This document shows, in pieces, positions 12,671-21,085 of a stretch of 64,000 nt of DNA. Below the pieces are notes generated by a model. It made no database searches. It was not told the DNA's origin and saw only the letters and a list, made by a program, of their open reading frames with translations. Source of the stretch: Hemileia vastatrix (Eukaryota; Basidiomycota; Pucciniomycetes; Pucciniales; Zaghouaniaceae). Numbering within the stretch: the stretch's first letter is position 1; each line of letters starts with the position of its first letter. Made by a program: the position numbers and the translations under genes. The stretch is taken from positions 23,382,823-23,446,822 of the forward strand of contig JASXTE010000010.1 in assembly GCA_030280995.1 (NCBI GenBank). The letters run 5' to 3'.

Positions 12671-12991
12671 GTGTCGAAGGGTCCTTTTGTCTAGAAGATT
12701 TTAACAGAAGTCCAATGGTGGTGATATGTGGATTTTTGGGGTTTCAAAGTCAAAGGTACTTATGAATTTATCTTATAATTTTATTACTCAATTTAAAAAG
12801 GTAAAAAATTTATAAATATTAGTATAATTAATGATGTAGAATTACGTGTTAGTAAATACTAAAGACAATAAGTAATAGTAATAAATATTTGATTGCAGTA
12901 ATTTTTTAATAAAATAATAAGTAAGTAATGGATGATAAAAAAAAACCAGAAAGTGGAGGCCTTATATAGGCAAAAGAGAGACAAAGAACAG
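12671..12991 (-). repeat. LTR type E, left part of a copy split by nested insertions
   Basis: The plus strand begins with TGTCGAAGGG and TCTAGAAG, the 3' end of a minus-oriented LTR. A promoter-like 'GCCTATATAAGGCC' reads on the minus strand near 12960-12975. The missing 5' part of this LTR lies at 26325-26811: the two pieces align continuously to the plus-strand LTR E at 12992, so the intervening 13.3 kb was inserted into it. Confidence 0.8.
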
Positions 12992-13784
12992 TGTCAGCCA
13001 GGCTACTAGACTTACCCAGTAAAATAATTAATTATTTACTGGATGAAGCCACACTTTATTATTTTAATTATTTAATTATAAATTAGTTACATTAAAAATT
13101 ACCTATATTAAATTAACTAATTACAGAATGGTAAAATTAAATGAATAATTAAAATTAAAAATAAAATGTCCCTTATATTTTTATTCTCTAACACCGTGCT
13201 CATTGACAGGTTAGAAGAAATAAAATTTTATATTAAAAAACAAATTTTAAATTAAAATAAAATTATAATATTCAAATAAAATTAAATATATACAAAAAAT
13301 TCAAATTTCTTATTTAGAATTGACTTTTACAGTAAATATTAAATAAATTTATGTATTTCTGACATACTCTGTAAATACATCTTTAAATACATCTTTTTGA
13401 TGCCTTCTTTTTAGAGCAACTTTGTTATTTGAAATACTCCTTCTGGAATATTCTTTTCCTCTCTCTCTCTCATACTCCTTTTTTTAGAACTTCATTGCTG
13501 TGGTTTGTCCCTCCTTTGCCTATATAAGGCCTCTCTCTTGGTTGTTTTTTATTCATTCATTACTTACTTATATTATTAAAACAATTACTACACTTAAATA
13601 TTTATTACTATTTATTATTGTTTTTAGTAATTACAATTACGTAGTTCTAACTCATTAATTATAATAATAATTAAAAACTTTACCTCTTATTATTGAGTAA
13701 ATAATCTTTAAGATAGGAAAATATGTACCTGAGTTTGAATCCCTTAAAAACTGTCATTAACGCCATTGGACCTCCCTATAAAAC
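12992..13784 (+). repeat. LTR type E (plus strand), main part, interrupted by GyA
   Basis: Starts TGTCAGCCAGGCT and carries 'GCCTATATAAGGCC' at about 13520 on the plus strand. It is an inverted copy of the flanking minus-strand LTR E, so the region is strongly palindromic with 26325-26811. Its last 27 bases lie beyond GyA (26298-26324, ending TTGACA). The full length is about 820 bp. There is no perfect target duplication: left flank AACAG, right flank CACAT. Confidence 0.8.
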
Positions 13785-15291
13785 TGTCAGCCTGTATATC
13801 CCCAGGACTGAGTAAAAAGTGCTTATTAGTTATGTTAAACACATGAACTATACATGGGAACAATAAATGAGAGTACACAAACAGTATACATAAGTAAAAT
13901 TATGATAATACACATAAAATGCCATTATATCACCTTATATACACGCATATATCCACCTTTTATAAGTCTTATGTACTTAATATTAAGTTGGAATATGTTA
14001 GGGTAATCTTAAGAACCTTAAGTATAAGGCTACATAATTTTTAAGTACACTTAAAGCTGTTATATTCATTGTTTTACACAAAAAACAAGAAATGCGCTTT
14101 ATTTCACTTAAAGGTTGACTATATGCGCTATAAAATTGAGAATATCAAAATTGCGCTTTGACAGATCAATTGGGCTCATTTAGAACTATTGATTTGGCTA
14201 TTTAAATGCATAAAAATAACACTTTTCAAATTTGGTGTTTTTTATGCCAGAAATGGCTTCTGTGTACTGGCTACATACTGCCTGCTTTTTTCCCGTGTGA
14301 ATAGCTTCATTTTTAGCAAAGTTAGCTTTTTCACACTATAATTACCCCACATTCTACGCCCACTGTGGGGAAACACACTAAAATAGGCGACAGGCGCTTA
14401 TTTAGTGTCCTAGCTTAATTAATAATGCATTGACCTTGTTTATATGCACTAATGTCACTACTAACCTCACTCTTGGCACTTTATTTCATCACCACGCTTA
14501 AATTCGCCTAATTTTAGTCAAGGATTTACCTGTGCAAGCGCCTGCCAAGAACTGCATGTAGTTACCCCACATCTCACGCTCTTTTTTAAGTTTTTGGGTG
14601 GTTTCTCAGTCAATTTTGGTTATTTTTGAATGGGAATTTCACGTAGTATAATGTCAGGATTAGCCCCATTATTTCTACAGTGAATCCTCCTTATTATTAA
14701 GCTATAATTAACTTTAAAAAGTCTCCTTCAACCTTGTTATAATATTGTTTTCCACGCATATACTCTCTTTTTGTCTTTTCTTTAATTTTGATGGATCTCC
14801 CTTATTATTAATAAGATTTTAGTGGTTGTTGTTTGTTTAATTATGTTATTGGTCACTAGGGGCGTTGATGGAAAGGTCTATTACTTGTTTGAAGGCGTCA
14901 TTAACATTGTATTGGATGGTACTTCAAGGTGTTTATTGGGGAACTTAGTGGGTATAAAAGGAGGGGGTTTTTGGTCTTGTTTTCTACATTCAATTTATCA
15001 TCTTTACAATTAAAATTACAATATAACCAATACAATTTATCTTACATTTCATTAGTACTTTAGAGAGTCTTTGAATAGTATTTTAAATATATTACATCTA
15101 TTTTTCTGCACAACAATAAGCCTTGTAATACCAGTTATAATAAGTGAGAGTAAATTACTGAGTCTTATAATTGATTTTATTCCACTACTTGCTTGTCTTA
15201 TACCATTGTATTCATTTGGGACCTTTTGTAAATCTTCTAGACACTAGACCAGCAAGCTATTCACGTCTCTGTACTTGGACTTAGCCTGACA
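13785..15291 (+). repeat. GyA 5' LTR (type A)
   Basis: Begins TGTCAGCC and ends GCCTGACA, with a 6-bp terminal inverted repeat TGTCAG/CTGACA. The TATA box is at 14953-14959, followed by GGAGGGGG. Transcription would start shortly after, placing R/U5 in the last 300 bp or so. The first bases after the LTR, 'actgggagcctttcc', are where a tRNA primer-binding site is expected (the second copy has 'attggggacctttcc'), but I cannot assign the tRNA. Confidence 0.96.
14953..14959 (+). promoter_or_regulatory. TATA box of GyA 5' LTR
   Basis: TATAAAA followed by a GGAGGGGG run. The same arrangement is conserved in every type A LTR of the window (619, 11794, 25954, 52020 and 60225), which supports its role as the LTR promoter core. 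Confidence 0.7.
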
Positions 15292-15909
15292 ACTGGGAGC
15301 CTTTCCTCAAGAATTCAAGTGGTTATTCAAGTAAGTAAAAATAAAAATTAATTGAGGCTTGAGTAATTAGAAATCCTTATATATAATATCTGGATTATAA
15401 TTACAAAGGGTTGGGTCACTAAAAATTTAGTGATTTCAGAAAAAGAAGCCCAGTTATATATATAATAAAATTGTGATATTGAATCAACAATTTTACCACT
15501 AATTGAACAAAAAACGTGTTCTTAGTGGGAGTCTGTCAATAGACCAATTAAAATTTTGTTCTTTGCAGATAATAATAAACCAAGAAATAAAAACTGATTA
15601 ATTGATTCTCTGTTTACAGGACTTTTAATCCCTCTTTCTGGTTTGTTCATTAAAATTTTTTTGATTTTGAAAAGACTATTACTGACAAATTTTCTTTTTA
15701 AAAATACAAAAACACGGCTACATATTGTAGACCACTCCAATTAAGTGACCACATAAAAGCATATTTGACTTTTGGCACTTATTTTATCCACTTAAAACCT
15801 ACTAGTAAGCAATTTAATTGCCTTAAGTAGAGTTATAACATACTGATAAAACTCTTTTGTAGTTTGAATCACATTTCTCAAACCTCTGGTCCAACTTTCA
15901 CTGATAAAT
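15292..15909 (+). other. GyA leader with conserved hairpins
   Basis: Non-coding stretch between LTR and gag. It holds an inverted repeat CCACTAA...TTAGTGG (about 15496-15530), followed by GTCT-gtcaat-AGAC (about 15532-15545), and later 'acacggctacatattgtaga'. All recur in the second copy, where the hairpin block is duplicated. Such structures could serve RNA packaging or dimerisation. That role is inference. Confidence 0.5.
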
Positions 15910-15930
15910 ATGAGTGACAACGTTGACATT

Positions 15931-15988
15931 GTAAGTAATAAGGCAAAACCTTATGACTTAAGACCAAGAACTAATAAATTTGTTGCAG
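15931..15988 (+). other. Candidate 58-bp intron in gag
   Basis: Donor GTAAGT (15931) comes seven codons after the ATG, and the acceptor TTGTTGCAG ends at 15988. The second copy (53050 onwards, acceptor 'CTGTTACAG') and decayed element D have the same donor and acceptor positions in phase 0. Removing it joins the ATG exon to the overlapping coiled-coil frame at 15989. RNA evidence is needed. Confidence 0.55.
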
Positions 15989-16444
15989 GACGTCACCATG
16001 GAGGACACCTCCCCCAGAAACACTCCTCATATGAGTCTGGAGGAGAAAGAAAGGCTTCTCAACCTTGTAAAGATCAAAAAATCAAAAAATACCCTTCAAG
16101 AACAAATTCACTCCCTATATCAATTACACAACAGCTTGACAGTAAAGTTCAACAAGATGGAAGAGGAGCTTATGAATTTAGAGAAAATGGCAGGCCAAAC
16201 TTTCATGGAGGTCAACCAACAAATAACAGACCTAAGGGCACAGGTGAAACCAGTAACAACTCCCTCAAACAATCAACCATCTCCTTCTCAAGCTCCAGGA
16301 GAAGAGCAGATGATAACTGTAAGCAAATGGAAATGGGACTGGTATGCCCAGAACTACAACAGCAACCCTCATCAAGAGTCCAGCCATCACCCTTACAGGG
16401 GAAAGGGAAAAAGGGGAAGAGGAAGTGGAATAAGACCTTGGTAA
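15989..16444 (+). CDS. Overlapping coiled-coil gag frame reached by splicing
   Basis: Second sense frame, open from before 15980 to a TAA at 16442-16444. It has heptad-like leucine-rich helices ('LEEKERLLNLV', 'LQEQIHSLYQL', 'KMEEELMNLEKM'), then a Pro/Gln-rich linker, a 'KWKWDWYAQNYN' block and a basic 'RGKGKRGRGSG' tail. It has no own obvious initiation context; the intron at 15931-15988 would join it in phase to the gag ATG, giving about 158 residues. The same blocks are readable in the copy at 53150-53560 and in decayed element D. A coiled coil followed by a basic tail suggests a short structural Gag product. Function is inferred. Confidence 0.55.
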   Translation, partial: DVTMEDTSPRNTPHMSLEEKERLLNLVKIKKSKNTLQEQIHSLYQLHNSLTVKFNKMEEELMNLEKMAGQTFMEVNQQITDLRAQVKPVTTPSNNQPSPSQAPGEEQMITVSKWKWDWYAQNYNSNPHQESSHHPYRGKGKRGRGSGIRPW

Positions 16445-16557
16445 GTCATCCACCTTCAAATGTTCAACAATATAATACTGACAATGAATTACTTATAGGT
16501 GATAATGAGGTATTAAAATTGATTGATAATGATATTCAGGATTATTCATTTGATAAT

Positions 16558-17693
16558 TGTCGGTCAGTCGTCTAAAAGAAGGTAAGAAAAATAGGAGAAA
16601 AAGGAGGAGAGAAGGAGGAGGACAAGGGAAAATAAAAGAAATAATTTATAATAATATATTTAATTTATTTAAGAGGGAAACAATGGCGAGCAACTTTGAG
16701 AGATGACAAAAACTTAGAATTTATTAATAATAATACTATTTAATGTAAGGGTTCTGCGCGGCAAACACTTTTAATTACTATCAGACTTAAAGCAACCTTT
16801 AATTTGTTATATAGACTTTTGATTAGAATTGTATTACTAATAAAAAAAATATAAACGTAGTAAAATAGTATTTAATTTGTTGAGTGTATAATAAGTGATG
16901 AGGCTACAGGGGATTATCCAAGGCCCTTTTATAGGCAATGGGTCCTCTGAAGCGCCACTATATTTGTAAATACAATGATTAGAATAGAATAAAACAAATA
17001 TATCAAAGAGTAAATGAAACATAACAATGTAGAGAAAAATATGAAACAAATAATTAAAACCCCAATTAAGAATCCAATTTTTCCGCCATTAATTCCCAAA
17101 TCAGTAAGTAAAAATAGTGAATAACTAAACAAGATTGGAACATAGGAACTATGAGAAAAATAATTCCAAACAGATGGTACAGTCTGATTAAAGGATATTT
17201 TAAGTGAAACAAAAAATACTTTGACGCAACAAAACATGTAAATAATCTCAATTTAGTATAAATTAATTAATTGGTTTTTTCTGACACAATTAAGGGTCAA
17301 AAGAAGCATCATTAATTATTGTTTAGTATTATATGAAAGGTGTTATTTAATATATAAATTTAAATAATTAATTTAAATATATTATCAGTCAGTTTTACAC
17401 TTATAATTATAATATATGTTTTTCAATTAATTAAATATAAATTTATAATTATTAAATACATAAAAATGCGCCATGATTTGTAGAATATATTATATTATGT
17501 TCAATTTAACTGTATATAAAAATTTATATAACCAATAAATTTAAAGTAACACTTGTATATAATAAAATACTTATATAATTTTATTATGCAATAAAATATT
17601 AAGTTATATTCATTAAATACAATTCTTACCCACTCTTTCAGGTTTTATAAGTTACATATCATTTACTGGACTCCTGGAATAGCCTGGCTGACA
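16558..17693 (-). repeat. Solo LTR type B inside GyA gag, TSD ATAAT
   Basis: Plus-strand ends are TGTCGGTCAG and CTGGCTGACA, with perfect direct repeats ATAAT at 16553-16557 and 17694-17698. The promoter-like 'CCTATAAAAGGGCC' reads on the minus strand near 16925. Skipping the LTR and one TSD copy (16557 to 17699) keeps the gag frame open, so the insertion happened in a previously open reading frame. Confidence 0.95.
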
Positions 17694-17698
17694 ATAAT

Positions 17699-18121
17699 AG
17701 TGATTTGAATTTATCTTTAAAGGATGTCATTGTACATAGCTTTATTGATAGTGGTGATAATAAAAATATAAAAATTGAAACAAATGAATCAAATCTTGAA
17801 CCATATAATCTTGATAGCACTTCTGAGTTAGAAATTAATGGTTTTATGAAAGAAACCCCTATTATATCTTCTATAATAAATAGATTGTTATTAAGAATTG
17901 AAAAGTTAGAAGAATATTCCAAGGAGTCTTCAACTGACATTGAGGAGGTAATACTAAACCTCACTAAATCTTTAACTCACACAGCCAATAAAGTTAAGAT
18001 CATTGAAAAGTCAAATGATGATTTGTTAAATGAAAATATCAAATTAAAATCTGATATTGAGCAGTTACACAGTAAGCTGGATCAATCTCAGAATACTATG
18101 GCTATTATTGAGGGACGGTAA
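17699..18121 (+). pseudogene. GyA gag, central coiled-coil part
   Basis: Continues the frame of 15910-16557 after the solo LTR. It is acidic and rich in Glu, Asn, Leu and Ile, with heptads such as 'IINRLLLRIEKLEEYSKE' and 'NENIKLKSDIEQLHSKLDQ', indicating a coiled coil. It stops at the TAA at 18119-18121. The second copy has one more base here and reads on, so the stop is a 1-bp deletion specific to GyA. Confidence 0.8.
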
Positions 18122-19380
18122 AATTGTCTTTTTCCAATTTAAATGATACTCTTCCACATGTACCTGCTTTGCAAAATAGATTGCAGATACTAGAAATAGA
18201 AGTAGCTAACATATTGAAAAATAATGACAGTAAGCACGTAAACACCTCTTATAAAAACAATACACCAGTAAATAAGAGAGAATCATTTGATAAATCATTA
18301 ATTGAGAAAGAACATAGTGGTATAAGTTCTGAGAGTCACAAATCAGTAAAGGATGAGATAAATGATCATCTGTCAAAAGTAAGTGAATTACTTAATATTC
18401 CTCAGGTTAAGGAAGTAAAAACTAACCAGAAAAACTGGCCTAAGTTAGATCAGTACCCTACCTTTGATGGGGATTCAAAATCTGATTGGCAACAATTCAT
18501 ACAAAGAATTGATAATTTGAAATTTTCATACAAGTTACCTGATGAAGAAATTACATCAAAACTTATATCTTTATTTACAGATGTGGCCTTATTATGGTTT
18601 GAATCTGTATTGCGTGAGGGGATTAATTACTCTTGGAATGAATGGAAGGCACAAATTGAAAGACAATTTGGTGGTCCAAAATTCAGAATCACTCATCAAA
18701 GATTATATGAAAAATCAAGATATACTCCAAGTAATGGAGAAAAACCAATGGTCTTTTTAATGGGTTTGATAAAAATCATGAAAGCCATGGATCCAAAAAT
18801 GGATTTTGATGTGTGGAAAGAAAAAATAATATATAAATTGCCTATATCAGTCAGAGACATTATTGTAGCTAGAACTGAAACCATTAGAGATACTTCTGGT
18901 TTTATCAATATATGCAATGAAAAATTATTAAACCACAGATATGAGACAAGGTACAACACTTATAAGCAAAATATTGAGGTAGTAAAACCTACTACAAGTA
19001 AGTTACCAGCAGAAAGGAAAAAACCTATTGCTCCTCTTGTTCCAAAGAAACAAGAAAGTAACACTTGCTATAAATGTAATGAACCTTGGGTTAAAGGTCA
19101 TTCCTGTAAGAAAAGAATAAATGTTATTGAAAACTCACAAGATTCTGAACCCAGTAATCATGAAGATGAAAAGGATGAGTCTAGTGAGGATTGTAAAAGT
19201 AACATTTCTTACCGTGATGAAGAGAATGAAGTATTGGTATTAGAACAGGATATTATGTTCCTGAATGATACAATATCTTCCAATGATACATCTTTAACTT
19301 CCATTGAGGAAGCTGAAATAATTAAAGATGTAGATCATGATACTTACAAAATCAAGCCTATTAGAGCACCTGTTATAATA
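18122..19380 (+). pseudogene. GyA gag capsid and nucleocapsid, cut by a transposon
   Basis: Frame following the 1-bp deletion. Capsid block (Retrotrans_gag-like): 'WPKLDQYPTFDGDSKSDWQQ', 'LISLFTDVALLWFESVL', 'WNEWKAQIERQFGG' and 'IIYKLPISVRDIIVARTET'. A zinc knuckle 'CYKCNEPWVKGHSC' (CX2CX7HXC) lies near 19067-19108. An acidic linker leads to 'IKPIRAPVII', the approach to the protease. There the Harbinger-like element inserts at 19381. After removal of the insert plus one TAATA copy, the frame continues at 21086. Confidence 0.88.
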
Positions 19381-19398
19381 GGGGGTGTCAGTTCTGGC

Positions 19399-19536
19399 AA
19401 ATCCGCACTTACAAATCCGCACTTAAATAAGTGCGGATTTCCAAAACACACTAGCCCCAATACTGGTGGATTTCAAAATGAAATAAGTCACTTATTTCAC
19501 TCAAATCCGCACTTTCTCAACCAAAAGTGCTGATTT
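19399..19536. repeat. Left subterminal 12-bp motif array
   Basis: AAATCCGCACTT or its complement AAGTGC(G/T)GATTT occurs at 19399-19410, 19413-19424, 19429-19440, 19503-19514 and 19525-19536. The mirrored right array is at 20938-21062. These are likely transposase binding sites. Confidence 0.7.
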
Positions 19537-19665
19537 CACCATCAAGTCCCATTTCACTGATTTGTCAGCATCATCCCATTCATACACAGCACTCCGCAGC
19601 ATAACACTTCATAACTCAAAACATCGTACATCACTTACATCTTCATATCATATCATATAAGAGTC

Positions 19666-19974
19666 ATGCCTTCCTCACTTTCAAATCGTGATAAATTACA
19701 TAAAGCAATGACTTTCATGGCGCTTGAACTGCTCTTGGACTCTGATTCTGATTCTGATCTAGAAGAAGATTTTGTCGTTTTATCAAAAATGGCCAGGAAA
19801 CGTTACCTTCTTCCCAGGTATAGGAGTTGTGGATTTTTAGGATTCAAGGAGTTTCTGTGCCCACTCTTTGTAACATATTTTATATATTTTATATTTTTTG
19901 TATATTTGTATTACTATCTTCTTTTATTGTCTTTTTTTACTCCCTCTCAAGAATACCCACTCTTTTCCCTTTGA
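19666..19974 (+). pseudogene. Harbinger-type transposase N-terminal remnant
   Basis: The ATG at 19666 opens a frame with 'LLLDSDSDSDLEEDFVVLSK' and 'KRYLLPRYRS'. It resembles the N-terminus of the degenerate Harbinger transposase at 62527 ('DSDLEDSLAYMSFLSKKHYINPR'). Similarity ends near 19818, at a GTATAG donor-like site. The remaining hydrophobic codons are probably intron or junk. The DDE domain is absent. Confidence 0.6.
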
Positions 19975-20506
19975 AATATTTCTTTATCCTCACCTCATCC
20001 TTCTCCCCAACCTTTTCACTCCCTTAGTCATCATTTTCAACCCCTATCCACATTTTCCTCTCCCTCTCCACACCTCTCTACCCCTCTCCTCTCCTCTCCT
20101 TCCAGTTCGCTTACCTCCCCATTTCTCCCTAACACTTTATTTTTATATACAGAAATAGGGACTGGGTTGAAAGGGAGGAAATTGGGGTTCAATAATTGTG
20201 GAGGCGAGGTAAAGGGGAGGAATGGGGCTACAAGGGTTGGAAAGGCTGGAGAGAGGGGTGAGGAAGGATATATGGGGTAGCGAAAAGGTTGGGAAAGAGT
20301 TGGAAGGGAAGATTAAGGGTTCCGAGGCATTTTAAATGAAGAAAAGGGTCTGGGAGAGGTTGAGAGGGGTGAAATGGGGATCAAAAGAGGATGGCATACA
20401 ATGGGGCTGGGAGGATAGCGAAAGGCATGGGGAGGGAAGACAAGCATGTGTTGATAGAATTGAAAGGGATGGAGATTGATGCAAACAGAATGTGAAAATA
20501 GGAGGA

Positions 20507-20540
20507 TGAACTCTGTTCTTCGGGCGAAGAACAGAGTTCA
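20507..20540. other. Perfect 34-bp palindrome
   Basis: TGAACTCTGTTCTTCG is followed by GG and its exact complement: a 16-bp stem with a 2-base loop inside the Harbinger-like element. It may be a recombination scar between inverted copies or a hairpin at the internal deletion point. Confidence 0.8.
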
Positions 20541-20608
20541 CTTCCATAAAATATTAGCTGAAACATAGTTTTCAATTCTGTAAAAACAGTTGTAAGTAAT
20601 AGAAAAAG

Positions 20609-20710
20609 TCACTGATTTTTTTTATATGTAATCCTTGCTTTACGAGGAGACTTTTGTGACGAAGCAGATTTTTGAGTTACCTTTTGAGATTTGGAATGTC
20701 TGGGAGGCAT
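20609..20710 (-). pseudogene. Remnant of a second Harbinger ORF
   Basis: The minus-strand ATG at 20708-20710 begins a 33-residue Lys/Ser/Arg-rich frame (MPPRHSKSQK...). PIF/Harbinger elements normally carry a second, oppositely oriented ORF for a Myb/trihelix DNA-binding protein. Its position facing the transposase remnant and its basic start fit that role, but it is too short to show the Myb domain. Confidence 0.4.
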
Positions 20711-20937
20711 TATGAAACTGGCACATAACAAGAAAAAAGATTAAAAAGTAGAAGAAATAAGTAAAAAAGAATGTAAACATGCCTGGTCAAAATATTGAAA
20801 ATGTCAGGAAGGGGTGTGTGCCGAGGATTGATGGGTAGGTAGCGAGGAAGGTCAGTGTGTCACATGTGACAGGGATGGGGTAAGAAAGGAAGGGATGTTT
20901 TGTGGCCAAAATGTGGTTGTGAAAAAAAACGGGAAAA

Positions 20938-21062
20938 AAGTGCTGATTTGAGGTCATAACTGACACCCTTTTTTGAAATAAGTGACTTTTTTGCAAAATT
21001 TAAGTGCTGATTTGTAAGTGCTGATTTGGTTTGAAATCCGCACTTAATTTAAGTGCAGATTT
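20938..21062. repeat. Right subterminal 12-bp motif array
   Basis: AAGTGC(T/A)GATTT or its complement occurs at 20938-20949, 21002-21013, 21016-21027, 21034-21045 (inverted) and 21051-21062, mirroring the left array. Confidence 0.7.
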
Positions 21063-21085
21063 GCCAGAACTGACACCCCCTAATA

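Larger units (their letters stand above)
15910..16557 (+). pseudogene. GyA gag N-terminal frame, interrupted by solo LTR
   Basis: From the ATG at 15910 the frame is open for 216 codons up to the solo LTR at 16558. It begins 'MSDNVDIVSNKAKPYDLRPR', closely matching the other copy at 53029. It continues in the same frame after the LTR, at 17699. The middle part (about 15990-16390) has an unusual basic, Ser/Gln-rich composition, as expected of a frame overlapped by another. The last part ('W-N-K-T-L-V-S-H-P', 'E-L-L-I-G') is conserved in the other copy. The product would be the N-terminus of Gag or Gag-Pol. Confidence 0.75.
19381..21080 (+). mobile_element. Non-autonomous PIF/Harbinger-like transposon
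   Basis: Terminal inverted repeats start GGGGGTGTCAGTTCTGGCAA and end with its complement, extending more imperfectly over about 30 bp. TAATA is duplicated at 19376-19380 and 21081-21085. Both ends carry five copies of a 12-bp motif AAGTGC(G/T/A)GATTT in either orientation, typical of transposase-binding arrays. Inside are the N-terminal exon of a Harbinger-type transposase (plus strand) and a short second ORF (minus strand). The catalytic core is missing, so it depends on a partner element. The centre is pyrimidine-rich (19960-20160), then purine-rich (20160-20560). Confidence 0.88.

Noticed and set aside
14822..15013. 63-codon frame inside the 5' LTR of GyA, also at 25823 in the 3' LTR
   Set aside because: It spans the TATA box and R region and is present twice only because the LTRs are copies. 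Other type A LTRs do not keep it.
16837..17251. Several minus-strand hydrophobic frames in 16837-17251
   Set aside because: They lie in the solo LTR B and have AT-rich composition giving Phe/Leu/Ile strings. No homologous domain seen.
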